Both the position numbers and the translations under genes were made by a program. A stretch of 64,000 bases of DNA from Blautia faecis (GTDB taxonomy: Bacteria > Bacillota > Clostridia > Lachnospirales > Lachnospiraceae): assembly GCF_020554845.1 (NCBI RefSeq), contig NZ_JAJCIA010000001.1, forward strand, positions 1 to 64,000, given 5' to 3'. The notes beneath the pieces are model-generated. The model did no database searches. It saw nothing but the letters and a program-made list of their open reading frames with translations, and was not told the DNA's origin. Below are positions 32,086 through 42,882 of this stretch, piece by piece. Position 1 is the stretch's first letter, and the number at the start of each line of letters is the position of its first letter.

Positions 32086-35000
32086 ATGAGTGACTTCGTT
32101 ATGCAAATTGGAGCTGACCTGGATTTATCCAAAGTCCAGGAGCAGCTTGATTCTATAAAAAAACAAAAAGTAACTCTTGATGTTGAGATTAAGGGTAATG
32201 ATGATGCACATAATCTTGCAAAAAGCATTGAAAAAGGACTGAAATCCACAAAAATTGATACGTCCGGACTGAGTAAGCAGTTAGCGGACGCTTTTAATAT
32301 TACGGACAAGTCTGCAATTGGCAAGATTAAGAGTCAGATCAACAGTGTAATGTCAGAGCTTGGAAAGACTTGGAATGGCAAGGAGTTTAATTTACAAGGT
32401 GGAAAAGGTAATGCTTTTGTTTCCGGTTTGAGTGATCTTGCGAACAGTGTTTCTCAGAATGCCAACATTATTCAGGGCAAAATGGGGATTTACGACCAGT
32501 TCTACAGCTATTTCAAAGATAAGAAGATTTATGTATCAGATGATCTGAAGAAAGCTTTGTCCGGTGATGAATATAAAGAACTTCTAAACAATAATATCGG
32601 TCATATTGTCAGAGAAGCAAGTAAAGGTGTATCTATTGATAGTATCTGGGGCGAGATGACCAGTATGTTTCCAGAGCATTTCGCTGACAATATTACAAAC
32701 CAGGCAGATCAGATTAAGAGAGCTTTTGAAGTATTAGCCCAGGCACGACAAGACATGACTCAGGTTATTTCTGCGGAAAATATGACACCGGAGCAGGCAG
32801 CTGGGATTAAAGCTGATGCATTTGATGAAGTTATATCTATGGCTAATCAAATGAGGGAAAGACTTCAGCAGAATATCGAGACTGCTTCAGAAGGTGTGAA
32901 GAATACGTATGACCTTGATGTTGATATTAATACAGAGAAAATTGTATCTGATATCCGGAATGCTATTCAGTCTGCTACCTCTGGTGCTGAAGATGCGGTT
33001 CAGATTAATGTGAAAATCAATGATGAAGAGTTGCTGTCTCAGATGAGGTCTGCTATTAGTCAGTTAGCCACTTGGGACGAGCCAGTACAGGTTGACATTC
33101 AAGTTAATAAGCAGAGTTTGGAAGCTGATTTGGAAGTTGCATTGAAAGACGTGGAGCTTCCTATTAAATTCAAGATTGATTCAGAACAGATGGCAGCTGA
33201 TATCCAGGCGGCTGTTAATCAGATTACAGACATTGAAATCAACTTGAGGGTTAATACGGATAGTCTGCGAAGCTCTGTTGAGGGTGCTGTGAACAATGGT
33301 GGAAGTAATGTCCCGACGGTTGATACATCTGGAATGAGCGAATTACAGAATATTCTTAATGGTCTTAATAACGCAGGTGTCCAGGGACAGAGTGTGTTCC
33401 AGAGCTTTGGCAATACATTGAAAGAGGTAGGCGCTACGTTTACTGTATTTAATTTTCTTACAGATGCCATATATAAAGTTGGTGACGCAGCGAGAGATGC
33501 GGTAAGTACAGTAAAAGAGCTTGATGATTCCATTGTGGCGTTGCAGTTGGCTACAGGAAAATCTTATAATACCGTAAGTAATATGATGAATGATTACATA
33601 GATCTTGGTGCTGAACTGGGTACTGTAGGTACAGCTGTTGCTGAAGGTGCGGACGCATGGCTAAGACAGGGTAAGAGTATTGAAGAAGTCAACAATCTGG
33701 TTAAATCTTCTGTAATCTTTTCAAAAGTTGGTGATATGTCTGCGGAAGATGCTACGAAGTATTTAACTGCAAGTCTGAATGGATATCAGCTGGAAGCAGA
33801 GAATGCAATGTCTGTAGTTGATAAGATCTCAAATGTTGACCTCAATGCAGCGGTAAGTTCTAGTGGACTAGCTGAAGCAATGTCTCGTGTTGCTGTTACT
33901 GCGGATCAAGCCGGAATCTCTATGGACCGTCTATTGGGTTATGTGGCAACTATCGGTGAAGTCACACAGCAAAGTATGTCTACTGTGGGAACTGCTATGA
34001 AGTCTATTCTAACTCGTATGACTAATATAAAAGCCGGGAAGTTGGAACTGGTAGACGAGGACGGAACTACTGAGAAGCTGTCTGATGTTGAAGCTACACT
34101 TGCAAACGTGGGAATTAATCTTAGAAAAACAATGACGGAGTATAACAGTGCTTCAGACGTATTAGATGCACTTGCTTCCAAGTGGGATACATTGAATCAG
34201 GCACAGCAAAACGCCATTGCGATTTCTTTTAGTGGCCAACGCATGCAGAATCAATTTAGAGTCCTCATGGAGAATTATGACAGAGTGCAAAAGTATACAG
34301 ACGTAGCGGCTAATTCAGAAGGCAGTGGTGAGCAAAAGTTTGACTTATATTTGCAAGGACTTGAAGCAAAAACCAATTCCTTAAAGGCTTCCCTGGAATC
34401 TTTATCATCTAGCGTGATCTCCCGAGATTTATATGCAGGATTCTTGGATGGATCAAAAGCAGTTGTAGACTTCACGGAAAAAACTGGACTTCTTAAAGGA
34501 GCTTTAGCAGGACTTGGAACGGCTGGTGCTACATATGCTCTTAGTCAGTTAGTAAGTATGGCTACAAGTGCAACAAAAGAATTTTCTAATCTGTCAAATG
34601 CTCTGAAGATGGTAAAAGCAGCGGAGTCCGCAGGAACATTTGATACATCTAACATGGCAAGTCTTATAAATCTCACGAAAGGTCTTTCAGAATCACAAAC
34701 TAAACTTGTATTATCCAGTACGGCTTTATCTGATGCACAGAGAGTAGCGGTGCTAATGGGGCAAGGCATGACGGAAGCACAGGCGAGTGCTGCGGTAGCT
34801 TCAATGGGACTGGCAAGTGCTGAAGAAGTTGCAACAGGAGCAACAGTTTCTCTTAGCTCTGCACTTTCTGGATTAATGTCTACACTTCTTGCAAATCCTA
34901 TGATTTTAATTGCTGCTGGTGTAACAGCTGTCGTATCAGCTTTTTCCGCATATAAAAGATCAATTGAGGAAGCAGTGGACAAAGCACAAGAAGCTGGTAA

Positions 35001-38000
35001 TGCTTGGGAAGACAATAATACATCTTTACAAGATAATATCGACAAAATTACAGAACTTCGTACAGCATTGGATAATGGGACACTGACTGAAGAGGAAGCT
35101 TACCAGGCTAAATCTGATCTATTGGAAATCCAGGACTCTTTGACGGAGAGTTACGGAAACCAGGCACAGGGCATAGATCTTGTTAATGGATCATTGGATC
35201 AGCAGATTTCCAAACTGAAGGAGTTATCTACAGAAGAATCCAAACGTTTCCTTAACGAGAACAAAAAAGGCGTTGAAGAAGCTGAGAAGCAGATGGAGAA
35301 AGAACGCCATGCTTATTTAGGACAATATTCTGATAATGGCTCTGACGAGTCAAACGCTATTAATCAAGCAATCACCAAGCTCAAAAATAAATATGGTGAT
35401 GATGTTTTCAATCTGCAAGAGGGCATGGAAGGAACTGGTAATTTCGAAATTGAGTTCACGGCAGACGCTTCTACTGCTAAAGATGCACTGAATGATTTTA
35501 TGAATGAAATAAGATCAATTCAAGAGCAATATGGTGAAAGTGATGTGCTGACAAGTTTATCTAATTATGCTTCTGGTGGTTTGGAAGAAGCCAATGACAT
35601 TTTGACAGAATATCAGGACTTATACAATCAGGCGAAACAAGCTGAGTTATTTTCCGGTAAACAACAATATTCTGGTAAGACTGCTTTGGAATGGCTTAAT
35701 AAATATGAAGACGCGGTAAATAAATATAATGATGCAATATCGGGTGGAAATGCAGACGAGATTGCAGATGCAAAGCAATATTATGATGATATCAACAAGA
35801 GTGTTCAAGTCCTAATGAACACAGATGCCTCTAAGTATTCCTCACAATTTAAGGAGATCGGAGATCAGCTAAACACGGCTGCCATAAAAGCCAATGAGTT
35901 CAACCAGGCTTTATCCGGTGAGGGTGAGAATGGATTCCAGAAACATTTGCAGAGCGTAGCTGAAGAGATCAAGAAGTTAAATATGGATGATGCAGATTTT
36001 AAGGCAGCTGTAGCTTCAGGTGATGTGGATTCCATTAATTATCTTGTAGAAGCTGCTAAAAATGCAGGAATCATTACTGGAAAATCTGCTAGTGAGATTC
36101 AACCTTTGATTACGGCATTGGGAAATCTGGGTTATATCAGCAATATGTCCGCAGATGGATTGGACAATGTAGCTGATAGTGCAAGCAATGTGGATATGTC
36201 CTTCTCTGATCTTGCGAAAGAGGACAGTTCGAGCCTGTTACAGGAAATCAGTGCTGTACAAGAAGTATTAGATTCTCAGTCTATTGGTATGTCGGTAAGC
36301 TATGATGATTTCAATTCAGATGCACTGGCTGAGTATAGGGATTGCCTTGAATATGTGAATGGTAGTTTAGTTCTAAATGAAGAGAACGTTAAAAATTTAA
36401 CAAAAGCAAAAGTAGAGGAACAAGTAGCTACAAATAATACTGCAAAAGCACAGAAACAGCAAGAATATCTGGAAAATGCCAAGCAGATTGAAGCTTTGCG
36501 CCAGAAACTATTGGACAATACGGACGCAACAGGAAAGAGCGCAGAGAGCATTCAGGAACAGATTGATGGGCTATTGGCAAGTAATGACGCAATTGTGGAG
36601 CAGTGTAGTCAGCTTGATTTGTTAAATTCTTCATTGATGGAGTCCATAGGAATTTATCAGCAGTGGAAGGATGCTCAGAATGCTTCTGAATCTGGAAATA
36701 TGTTTGATGATGCAATTACGGCATCTAAGCAGATAGATGATGTTTTAAATAACACAGACTCAGATATTTATGGTAGAGTTGGACGTAAAGATTATCAAGC
36801 TTCTTTGGATTTTCTTATTCCTGATACGGTTGATAGTACAGATGAAAATGCAATCAATTCCTATTTAAGCAGCATTGACAATCTGTTTACCCACAATGAA
36901 GATGGGGAAAGAGCCGGACTTAACATAGAAGAGTTCTGCAAAAATGCAATGGATAAAGGTCTTATGGTACTGGATGAAGCTGGTGAAAACTACCAGGTAG
37001 CAGGTGGGAAGACCATGGAAGATTTTGCTGAGGGTATGAATCTTTCAATGCCTATGGTTCAAGCAATGTTCGGTGAGATGCAGGAATTTGGAGCCAACTT
37101 CGATTGGTCAGATGAAGGAATCCAAACAATGGGCGATATTGCTGTAGCTGCCACGGAAGCTTCAGAAGCATTACGTGGTGTAGCTGGAAATGAAGACCTG
37201 AAGATCAATCTTGATGTGTCTAATCTGGAAACTACGGAAGAAAAATGTTCTGCATTGGATGATACTATATCAGAGATGAATGCGGTTAAAGCAAAGGTAG
37301 GCGTGGATTCATCAGAAGTGGACCAGGCGAATACAATTATTCAGTATTGCGTTGCTCAGAAACAACAATTAGAAGCACCAGCAGTAATGAATGTTGATGT
37401 AAGCCAGGTTTCCGGTAAGATTGGAGAAGCTGTTGGATTGTTGCAAGAGTTCCAGACAGCACAGAACACATTGCAGATGCAAGAAACATTAGGAATGGAC
37501 ACCTCAGAAGCCCAGGCAAATGTGAAAGCTGTAGCAGATAAGATTAAAGGGCTTGATACAAATGTAAAAGCAACACTTTCCATTGATGATTCCTCTATAG
37601 ATACGATCCAGGACAGTATTAGCAGTAAACTTACAAATGAAGTCATGGTGAAAGCTGGAATTGATGATTCTGCTATCATTGGATTTCAAGAAACCAAACA
37701 TGATGCAAAAGGTGAAGTGGATTGGGATAATGATACGACAAAAGTTGATGCGTATGCTGCTGCCGAGAAGAACAGTAAAGGTACGGTGCTTTGGAGTAAT
37801 GACGAGACTCTGGTTAAGAAAGAGTTCACAGCAGTTGGACACATTAATTGGGGAAATACCTCTGCGCCTACAAGTGGTAAGGGCAGTGTAAACGGAACTG
37901 CTCATGTATCTAGTACAGCGAAAGTATCTGGAAATGCCAAAGCTTCAGGTGATTGGGGCAATAAACACCCTGGTAAAACATTGGTAGGGGAGTTAGGAAG

Positions 38001-41000
38001 AGAACTCTGGGTCGATATCCGCACCGGAAAATGGGAAACGATCGGTAACAATGGGGCAGAATTCCGGGACATTCCGCAAGGTGCAATCGTATTTAATCAT
38101 GTACAGACAGAGGAATTGTTAAGCAATGGATTCACAGCTTCAAGAGCAGTCGCATTAGCGTCCGGTACAAGTCCTGACATATCTGGGAAAGCTCTTGTAT
38201 CTGGAAATGCTATGGTAACAGGTGGAATCAGTGTAAAACAGGCTCAGAAATCTGTTGTGTCAGGTGGTAATACTGCAAAGACTGCCAATGCTACAAATGC
38301 TGATACAAAAGCCACTAAGAATCACACAAAAGCAACAAATGATTCCACAAAAGCTACTAAGAAGTCTAAAAAGACATTTGATTGGGTTGCTAATAAGCTA
38401 AAGGAATGGGAGAAGAAAGTCAAGAAAATATCCGACCAGATTACGGATTATATTACATCTGCATTAAAAACCTCTTTGATGAAGAAACAGATGAAGACCA
38501 TGAATAAAGAAATCTCTTCCAATAACAAAGGTGAGATTGCTTACATGAAAAAGGCTAATTCTGTAGCTAAGAAATACACATATTATGATAGTGATGGCGG
38601 TGAGATTAATGTATCTATTCCAAAGAAATATCAGAAGCTCGTACAGTCCGGTGCGTATAGAGTTGAAGACATGGATACTTCAACAGATCAGGGTAAGGCT
38701 TTAGCAGAAGCTATCTCAGAATATCAGAATTGGTATGAGAAAGCACAAGATTGTAAACAGGCAGTTATTGATCTGAGAAATGAACAACAAAAACTATTTG
38801 AGCAATGGGCTAACATGCCTACAGAGAAAGCCGAGAAAAAGATTGATCGTTTGACTACCGGTTATAACGGTATTAATGCTGTGTCTTCCAGGCTTACAGC
38901 AGCAACAAAAGGTGGCTCTACTCAGGCTGTTCTTGCTCAGACAATGAAAGAGGATCTGGCTGAAGCTCAGGATCAGAAGAAATCAGATAATAAAGCGTTG
39001 AAATCTGCGAAGACTGCTAATAAAAAAGCTTACAGTGCAAAGAAAAAAGCAGACAATAAGGTTAAATCTACTGCAAAATCCTTACTGAAAACAAATCTTA
39101 CTGATGAACAGAAGAAACAGGTGAAATCTGGTAAGAAAATTGATTCTACTGGTATGTCAGGTTCCCAGAAGAAAAAAGCTGACGCTTATAATAAAGCTGT
39201 GACAAACAAGAGCAAAGCGAATAAGAAAGCCACATCTGCAAAATCTAAATTATCTACGGCAAAATCTAACTACAATTCATCCAATTCTACATATAAATCC
39301 ATGAAGTCTAATGTGAATACAGCGCTTAATGCTTATGATTCCGGTGATTCTCTTTCTTATATGAATGGTCTGGTTGACGAACAAGTATCTGGGAAGAAGG
39401 CTGAACAAGAAGCAAGAAAAACAGCTGTGGAACAAGCGAATGCTAATTTGACTACGACTAAGAAGCAGAAAACAACAGCTAACAAAAAGCTTGCAAAGCT
39501 TCAGAAGAAATATAAAAACAGTAAGAATCTTACAGCAGCTCAGAAAAAGAAGATTGTAGCTGGCAAAGAAATTGATACAACCGGAATTACTAATGCAAAG
39601 CAGTTGAAAATTCTGACCGCATACAATAATGCTTTGGCAGACAGTAAAAAGAAGAAAGAGAACGTAACTATTGCCACAAATGCTCTTGCGGAAGCTAATG
39701 AGAATCTTATGACAGCCGAGGTGGAATCTGCTCAGGCTACAGTGGAAGCGGTATCTACGAAATTTGATAATGCGAAGACGTATTACGAAGCACTTCTAAG
39801 TTACCAAGAGCAATTAAGTAAATATCAGGAAAAGAATATAGACCTAGCAAAATCTCACGGAGATTACGAAAAATCTTCTGACTATGATACAAAAATCAGT
39901 AATACTCAGGCTGAAAGAGCAATTAAACAGAATGAGCTTGATGAATTGACTAAGCAGTTAAATGATGGCGTTGAAGCTGGAACAATCGTGGAAAATTCAC
40001 AAGAATGGCTGGACATGCAGACAAAAATCAAAGAAGCGCAAAATGCTGTGGCAGACTATGACACACAAATTGAGGAATTGAAGCAATCTCAGATTGGTGT
40101 TTATTACGAAGAACAGTTTGAAAGAGCTGCAGAAAAGGTTGACAGGTTCCGTGATAAGCTGGATGGTCTTAAATCCCTGATTTCAGATGATATGAAAATT
40201 GATAAAAACACAGGACTTCTTACAGAATCAGGTGCATTGTCAATTACATTAGATGTGGATGATATCAATGCTTCCACAGAAAATCTGAAAACCTATATAA
40301 AGGAAAGACAGCAGATTATTAATGATTATAATGCAGGAAAATTCGGCGAGGATGAATATAACCAGAAGCTCAAGGATGTTGACGAAAATATCAAGAGTAC
40401 CACTGCAAATATTTATTCTTCCAGGAATTCCATTTTGGAGCTGGTGAAATCCCAATCTCAGGCTGAGTTGGATGTGCTGAACAAGGTCATTGATAAGAGG
40501 AAAGAAGCTTTGTCAGCCAAGAAAAACTATTATGACTATGACAAGACACTGAAAAACAAAACCAAGGATATTGAAGTGCTGGAGAGACAGATTGCGGCGT
40601 TGGAAGGAAGCACCAGTGCAGAAGATAAGGCAAGAAAAGCCAAGCTCCAAGAGCAATTGGATAGTGCAAAAGAAGATCTGAATGATACAATCACAGATCA
40701 TGCTTATAGTATGCAGACAGACGCACTTGACAAGTTGTCTACTGATATGAGTGAAGATCTGGATAAATGGATTAATACTATAAGCTCTAATATGGAAGAA
40801 ATGACTACAGCTATTAATGATGCTGTGAAGAATGCAGGACTATCCACAGCCGGAACAATCAATGCTATTTCTTCAATATTAAGACATTACGGATTATCTG
40901 ATAGTGAGATTTCACAGTCTGGACTTACAAATATTACCGGTTATGCTTCCGGTACAGACTATGTACCTAAATCTGGAATATACAGAGTAAACGAAAATGG

Positions 41001-41331
41001 TATGGAATCTGTCTTTTCTAAACAATATGGTACTCTTACATTCTTAAACCAGGGTGACAAAGTGTTTGATGCTAACTTTACGAAAAGCTTATTGGACAAT
41101 GCAACTATAGCCACCCAGAAAAACATGCCAGACTATGCTGGAATGGCAAAAGCTATAGAAAAGAATATCCAAAATATTCAGAATCTAAGTGGAAACACTT
41201 ATGTAAATAACTTCTATATTGATGGTGCGCAAGATACAGATTCTATTTTGAAAGAAATTGACAAACACTTGGATAAGAAAATCCAGGCACATGACAAGAA
41301 GCAAGTCAGAGATTTCAAAAGTTTGCGATAA
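32086..41331 (+). CDS. Giant phage tail tape-measure protein (3,081 aa)
   Basis: I chose ATG 32086 because AGGAGG lies 9 bases upstream. Residues about 430-740 carry the TP901-type tape-measure core (ELDDSIVALQLATGKSYNTV; DAWLRQGKSIEEVNNLV; DRLLGYVATIGEVTQQSMST). A hydrophobic segment (LANPMILIAAGVTAVVSAF) lies near residue 945. TLVGELGRELWVDIRTG and GAIVFNHVQTEELL, near residue 1965, match the conserved C-terminal module of such proteins, and a second version (FLNQGDKVFDANFTKSLL) lies near 2980. In between is a long Lys/Ala-rich coiled-coil region. Tape-measure length sets tail length (about 0.15 nm per residue in known phages), so a very long tail is implied. The gene is followed only by the integrase. 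Confidence 0.9.
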   Translation: MSDFVMQIGADLDLSKVQEQLDSIKKQKVTLDVEIKGNDDAHNLAKSIEKGLKSTKIDTSGLSKQLADAFNITDKSAIGKIKSQINSVMSELGKTWNGKEFNLQGGKGNAFVSGLSDLANSVSQNANIIQGKMGIYDQFYSYFKDKKIYVSDDLKKALSGDEYKELLNNNIGHIVREASKGVSIDSIWGEMTSMFPEHFADNITNQADQIKRAFEVLAQARQDMTQVISAENMTPEQAAGIKADAFDEVISMANQMRERLQQNIETASEGVKNTYDLDVDINTEKIVSDIRNAIQSATSGAEDAVQINVKINDEELLSQMRSAISQLATWDEPVQVDIQVNKQSLEADLEVALKDVELPIKFKIDSEQMAADIQAAVNQITDIEINLRVNTDSLRSSVEGAVNNGGSNVPTVDTSGMSELQNILNGLNNAGVQGQSVFQSFGNTLKEVGATFTVFNFLTDAIYKVGDAARDAVSTVKELDDSIVALQLATGKSYNTVSNMMNDYIDLGAELGTVGTAVAEGADAWLRQGKSIEEVNNLVKSSVIFSKVGDMSAEDATKYLTASLNGYQLEAENAMSVVDKISNVDLNAAVSSSGLAEAMSRVAVTADQAGISMDRLLGYVATIGEVTQQSMSTVGTAMKSILTRMTNIKAGKLELVDEDGTTEKLSDVEATLANVGINLRKTMTEYNSASDVLDALASKWDTLNQAQQNAIAISFSGQRMQNQFRVLMENYDRVQKYTDVAANSEGSGEQKFDLYLQGLEAKTNSLKASLESLSSSVISRDLYAGFLDGSKAVVDFTEKTGLLKGALAGLGTAGATYALSQLVSMATSATKEFSNLSNALKMVKAAESAGTFDTSNMASLINLTKGLSESQTKLVLSSTALSDAQRVAVLMGQGMTEAQASAAVASMGLASAEEVATGATVSLSSALSGLMSTLLANPMILIAAGVTAVVSAFSAYKRSIEEAVDKAQEAGNAWEDNNTSLQDNIDKITELRTALDNGTLTEEEAYQAKSDLLEIQDSLTESYGNQAQGIDLVNGSLDQQISKLKELSTEESKRFLNENKKGVEEAEKQMEKERHAYLGQYSDNGSDESNAINQAITKLKNKYGDDVFNLQEGMEGTGNFEIEFTADASTAKDALNDFMNEIRSIQEQYGESDVLTSLSNYASGGLEEANDILTEYQDLYNQAKQAELFSGKQQYSGKTALEWLNKYEDAVNKYNDAISGGNADEIADAKQYYDDINKSVQVLMNTDASKYSSQFKEIGDQLNTAAIKANEFNQALSGEGENGFQKHLQSVAEEIKKLNMDDADFKAAVASGDVDSINYLVEAAKNAGIITGKSASEIQPLITALGNLGYISNMSADGLDNVADSASNVDMSFSDLAKEDSSSLLQEISAVQEVLDSQSIGMSVSYDDFNSDALAEYRDCLEYVNGSLVLNEENVKNLTKAKVEEQVATNNTAKAQKQQEYLENAKQIEALRQKLLDNTDATGKSAESIQEQIDGLLASNDAIVEQCSQLDLLNSSLMESIGIYQQWKDAQNASESGNMFDDAITASKQIDDVLNNTDSDIYGRVGRKDYQASLDFLIPDTVDSTDENAINSYLSSIDNLFTHNEDGERAGLNIEEFCKNAMDKGLMVLDEAGENYQVAGGKTMEDFAEGMNLSMPMVQAMFGEMQEFGANFDWSDEGIQTMGDIAVAATEASEALRGVAGNEDLKINLDVSNLETTEEKCSALDDTISEMNAVKAKVGVDSSEVDQANTIIQYCVAQKQQLEAPAVMNVDVSQVSGKIGEAVGLLQEFQTAQNTLQMQETLGMDTSEAQANVKAVADKIKGLDTNVKATLSIDDSSIDTIQDSISSKLTNEVMVKAGIDDSAIIGFQETKHDAKGEVDWDNDTTKVDAYAAAEKNSKGTVLWSNDETLVKKEFTAVGHINWGNTSAPTSGKGSVNGTAHVSSTAKVSGNAKASGDWGNKHPGKTLVGELGRELWVDIRTGKWETIGNNGAEFRDIPQGAIVFNHVQTEELLSNGFTASRAVALASGTSPDISGKALVSGNAMVTGGISVKQAQKSVVSGGNTAKTANATNADTKATKNHTKATNDSTKATKKSKKTFDWVANKLKEWEKKVKKISDQITDYITSALKTSLMKKQMKTMNKEISSNNKGEIAYMKKANSVAKKYTYYDSDGGEINVSIPKKYQKLVQSGAYRVEDMDTSTDQGKALAEAISEYQNWYEKAQDCKQAVIDLRNEQQKLFEQWANMPTEKAEKKIDRLTTGYNGINAVSSRLTAATKGGSTQAVLAQTMKEDLAEAQDQKKSDNKALKSAKTANKKAYSAKKKADNKVKSTAKSLLKTNLTDEQKKQVKSGKKIDSTGMSGSQKKKADAYNKAVTNKSKANKKATSAKSKLSTAKSNYNSSNSTYKSMKSNVNTALNAYDSGDSLSYMNGLVDEQVSGKKAEQEARKTAVEQANANLTTTKKQKTTANKKLAKLQKKYKNSKNLTAAQKKKIVAGKEIDTTGITNAKQLKILTAYNNALADSKKKKENVTIATNALAEANENLMTAEVESAQATVEAVSTKFDNAKTYYEALLSYQEQLSKYQEKNIDLAKSHGDYEKSSDYDTKISNTQAERAIKQNELDELTKQLNDGVEAGTIVENSQEWLDMQTKIKEAQNAVADYDTQIEELKQSQIGVYYEEQFERAAEKVDRFRDKLDGLKSLISDDMKIDKNTGLLTESGALSITLDVDDINASTENLKTYIKERQQIINDYNAGKFGEDEYNQKLKDVDENIKSTTANIYSSRNSILELVKSQSQAELDVLNKVIDKRKEALSAKKNYYDYDKTLKNKTKDIEVLERQIAALEGSTSAEDKARKAKLQEQLDSAKEDLNDTITDHAYSMQTDALDKLSTDMSEDLDKWINTISSNMEEMTTAINDAVKNAGLSTAGTINAISSILRHYGLSDSEISQSGLTNITGYASGTDYVPKSGIYRVNENGMESVFSKQYGTLTFLNQGDKVFDANFTKSLLDNATIATQKNMPDYAGMAKAIEKNIQNIQNLSGNTYVNNFYIDGAQDTDSILKEIDKHLDKKIQAHDKKQVRDFKSLR

Positions 41332-41386
41332 AGTGAAGTGCTGCATGAGTGATTTTTGAAGGATGTAATTTTTTAGAATTAAAACA

Positions 41387-41446
41387 AAGAGCTTTTAAGA
41401 AGAAATTACTGTAACAGGTAAATGGCTTCTTGGAAGCTCTTTTTAA
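41387..41446 (+). terminator. Terminator of the tape-measure gene
   Basis: GAGCTT..AGAAG pairs with CTTCT..AAGCTC across a 24-base loop, followed by TTTTT. Confidence 0.7.
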
Positions 41447-41465
41447 ATATATTGAGGTAATTTTT

Positions 41466-42740
41466 ATGGAAACAACAAATTGTGTAACACAGGAAACAAC
41501 AAATGCAGCAGTAATGGGATTTGGGTCAAATGAACAGGAAATGTTGAATTTTGCAATCAAAAATGGTATCATCGACTTACCACATTTGCAGGATCAAGTT
41601 GAGATGATGAAGAATGCTGAAATTTTACAAAATCATCAATATAAGATTTGGCAAGGAAATAATCAAAAGTGGTATACATATTTACCAGATGGCAAAGATG
41701 GACGTAAACAGGTGAAAAGGTCTACAAAGGCAGCCATTGAAAAAGCAGTGATTCAATATTACCGCAAAAATCCCAAAGAAGAACGCAAGATAAAAACTTT
41801 TAAAGATGCCTATGAGCATTGGCGTAGTGTCCAAGATTCTCTGGTTTGTCATAATACCGTATGTAAATATAATACAGATCGCAAAAGGTATTTCGATGGC
41901 ACCCCATTTGTAAAAAAGAATATTCAGGACATGACGGAAGAAGATATAAAGGTTTTTATCGTAAAAACAGTTAAAGAAAAAGAACTATGCAAAAAGGCTT
42001 GTAAGACTTTATTCAGTTATATTAAAAATACAATCTACAGTGCAAGAGTAAATAAAGCCATTGTTGGTGATCCTATGGAATTCTTACAGGCAAAACAGTT
42101 CTATCAATATTGTGTAGAAAAAGAAAAGCCTTTAGAGCAAAAGATTTTTTCTGATTTGGACTTGAACAGTCTACATGAGAGATTTGATCTTGACCATGAG
42201 AAAAAACCAGATTATATTCCCACATATGCAGTACAGTTAGCTTCTTTAACCGGGATGAGAGTAGGAGAAATAGTTGCGCTCAAATGGGAAGACATTAAGG
42301 TGGATTATATCGTCATTAACAAGTCTGAAAAATACGATAGGATTACAAAAGAGTATTTCATTGATAAGACTAAGAATAAGAAAGACAGAGTTTTCCCAAA
42401 GACTAAAGAGATTGAGAAGCTGTTTAACACAGTAAAATATGTCGAACAGACAAATGGATTTTTGTGCGAATGGGTATTCGCGAATAAAGACGGTAGGATT
42501 CATGCGCCAATGGTATCTTCTTGTATAAAGAACAAATGCAAGCAGCAAGGTATAAGAAATAGAGGAATTCATTCTTTTAGAAAGACGGTAAATTCTAAAT
42601 TGAAATGTAATGGAGTCTCTACAACTGTAGCAGCTTCTCTACTTGGTCATACTGAAGAAGTAAATGAAAAATATTACACTTTTGATACAACAGATTTAAA
42701 GTATAAGACAAAAATTATTGAAGAAATTGAAGTAAAATAA
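41466..42740 (+). CDS. int: Tyrosine integrase
   Basis: A 424-residue phage-type integrase. GAGGT 7 bases upstream supports ATG 41466. It has an N-terminal arm-binding domain (HQYKIWQGNNQKWYTYLPDG), a SAM-like core-binding domain and the catalytic domain: Arg in LTGMRVGEIVALKWEDI, HSFRKT (His-x-x-Arg), LLGHT and the nucleophile Tyr in KYYTFD. The gene lies at the element's right end, 93 bases from a tRNA-Pro 3' fragment, the expected position of attR. It would drive integration and, with an excisionase not identified here, excision. Confidence 0.95.
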   Translation: METTNCVTQETTNAAVMGFGSNEQEMLNFAIKNGIIDLPHLQDQVEMMKNAEILQNHQYKIWQGNNQKWYTYLPDGKDGRKQVKRSTKAAIEKAVIQYYRKNPKEERKIKTFKDAYEHWRSVQDSLVCHNTVCKYNTDRKRYFDGTPFVKKNIQDMTEEDIKVFIVKTVKEKELCKKACKTLFSYIKNTIYSARVNKAIVGDPMEFLQAKQFYQYCVEKEKPLEQKIFSDLDLNSLHERFDLDHEKKPDYIPTYAVQLASLTGMRVGEIVALKWEDIKVDYIVINKSEKYDRITKEYFIDKTKNKKDRVFPKTKEIEKLFNTVKYVEQTNGFLCEWVFANKDGRIHAPMVSSCIKNKCKQQGIRNRGIHSFRKTVNSKLKCNGVSTTVAASLLGHTEEVNEKYYTFDTTDLKYKTKIIEEIEVK

Positions 42741-42833
42741 CAAAAAGTAATCAAGGTAATCAAAAATATTTTACTATCAAACAAATAAAATGCTTGATTT
42801 TTAAGGGATTATAGGGTATAGTAAGAAAGTCAT

Positions 42834-42875
42834 TTGGGGGCCGTGAGGTCGCAGGTTCAAATCCTGTTGCCCCGA
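42834..42875 (+). other. attR: 3' half of a tRNA-Pro(GGG) gene
   Basis: TTGGGGG (anticodon loop, GGG), CCGTG, the GCAGG/CCTGT T-stem with TTCAAAT loop, and TGCCCCGA (acceptor arm and discriminator) match the 3' half of a tRNA-Pro. The preceding bases do not pair with CCGTG, so the 5' half is missing. This is the usual core site left when a phage inserts in a tRNA gene; the intact tRNA would be at the left end. Confidence 0.8.
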
Positions 42876-42882
42876 TTAGTCA

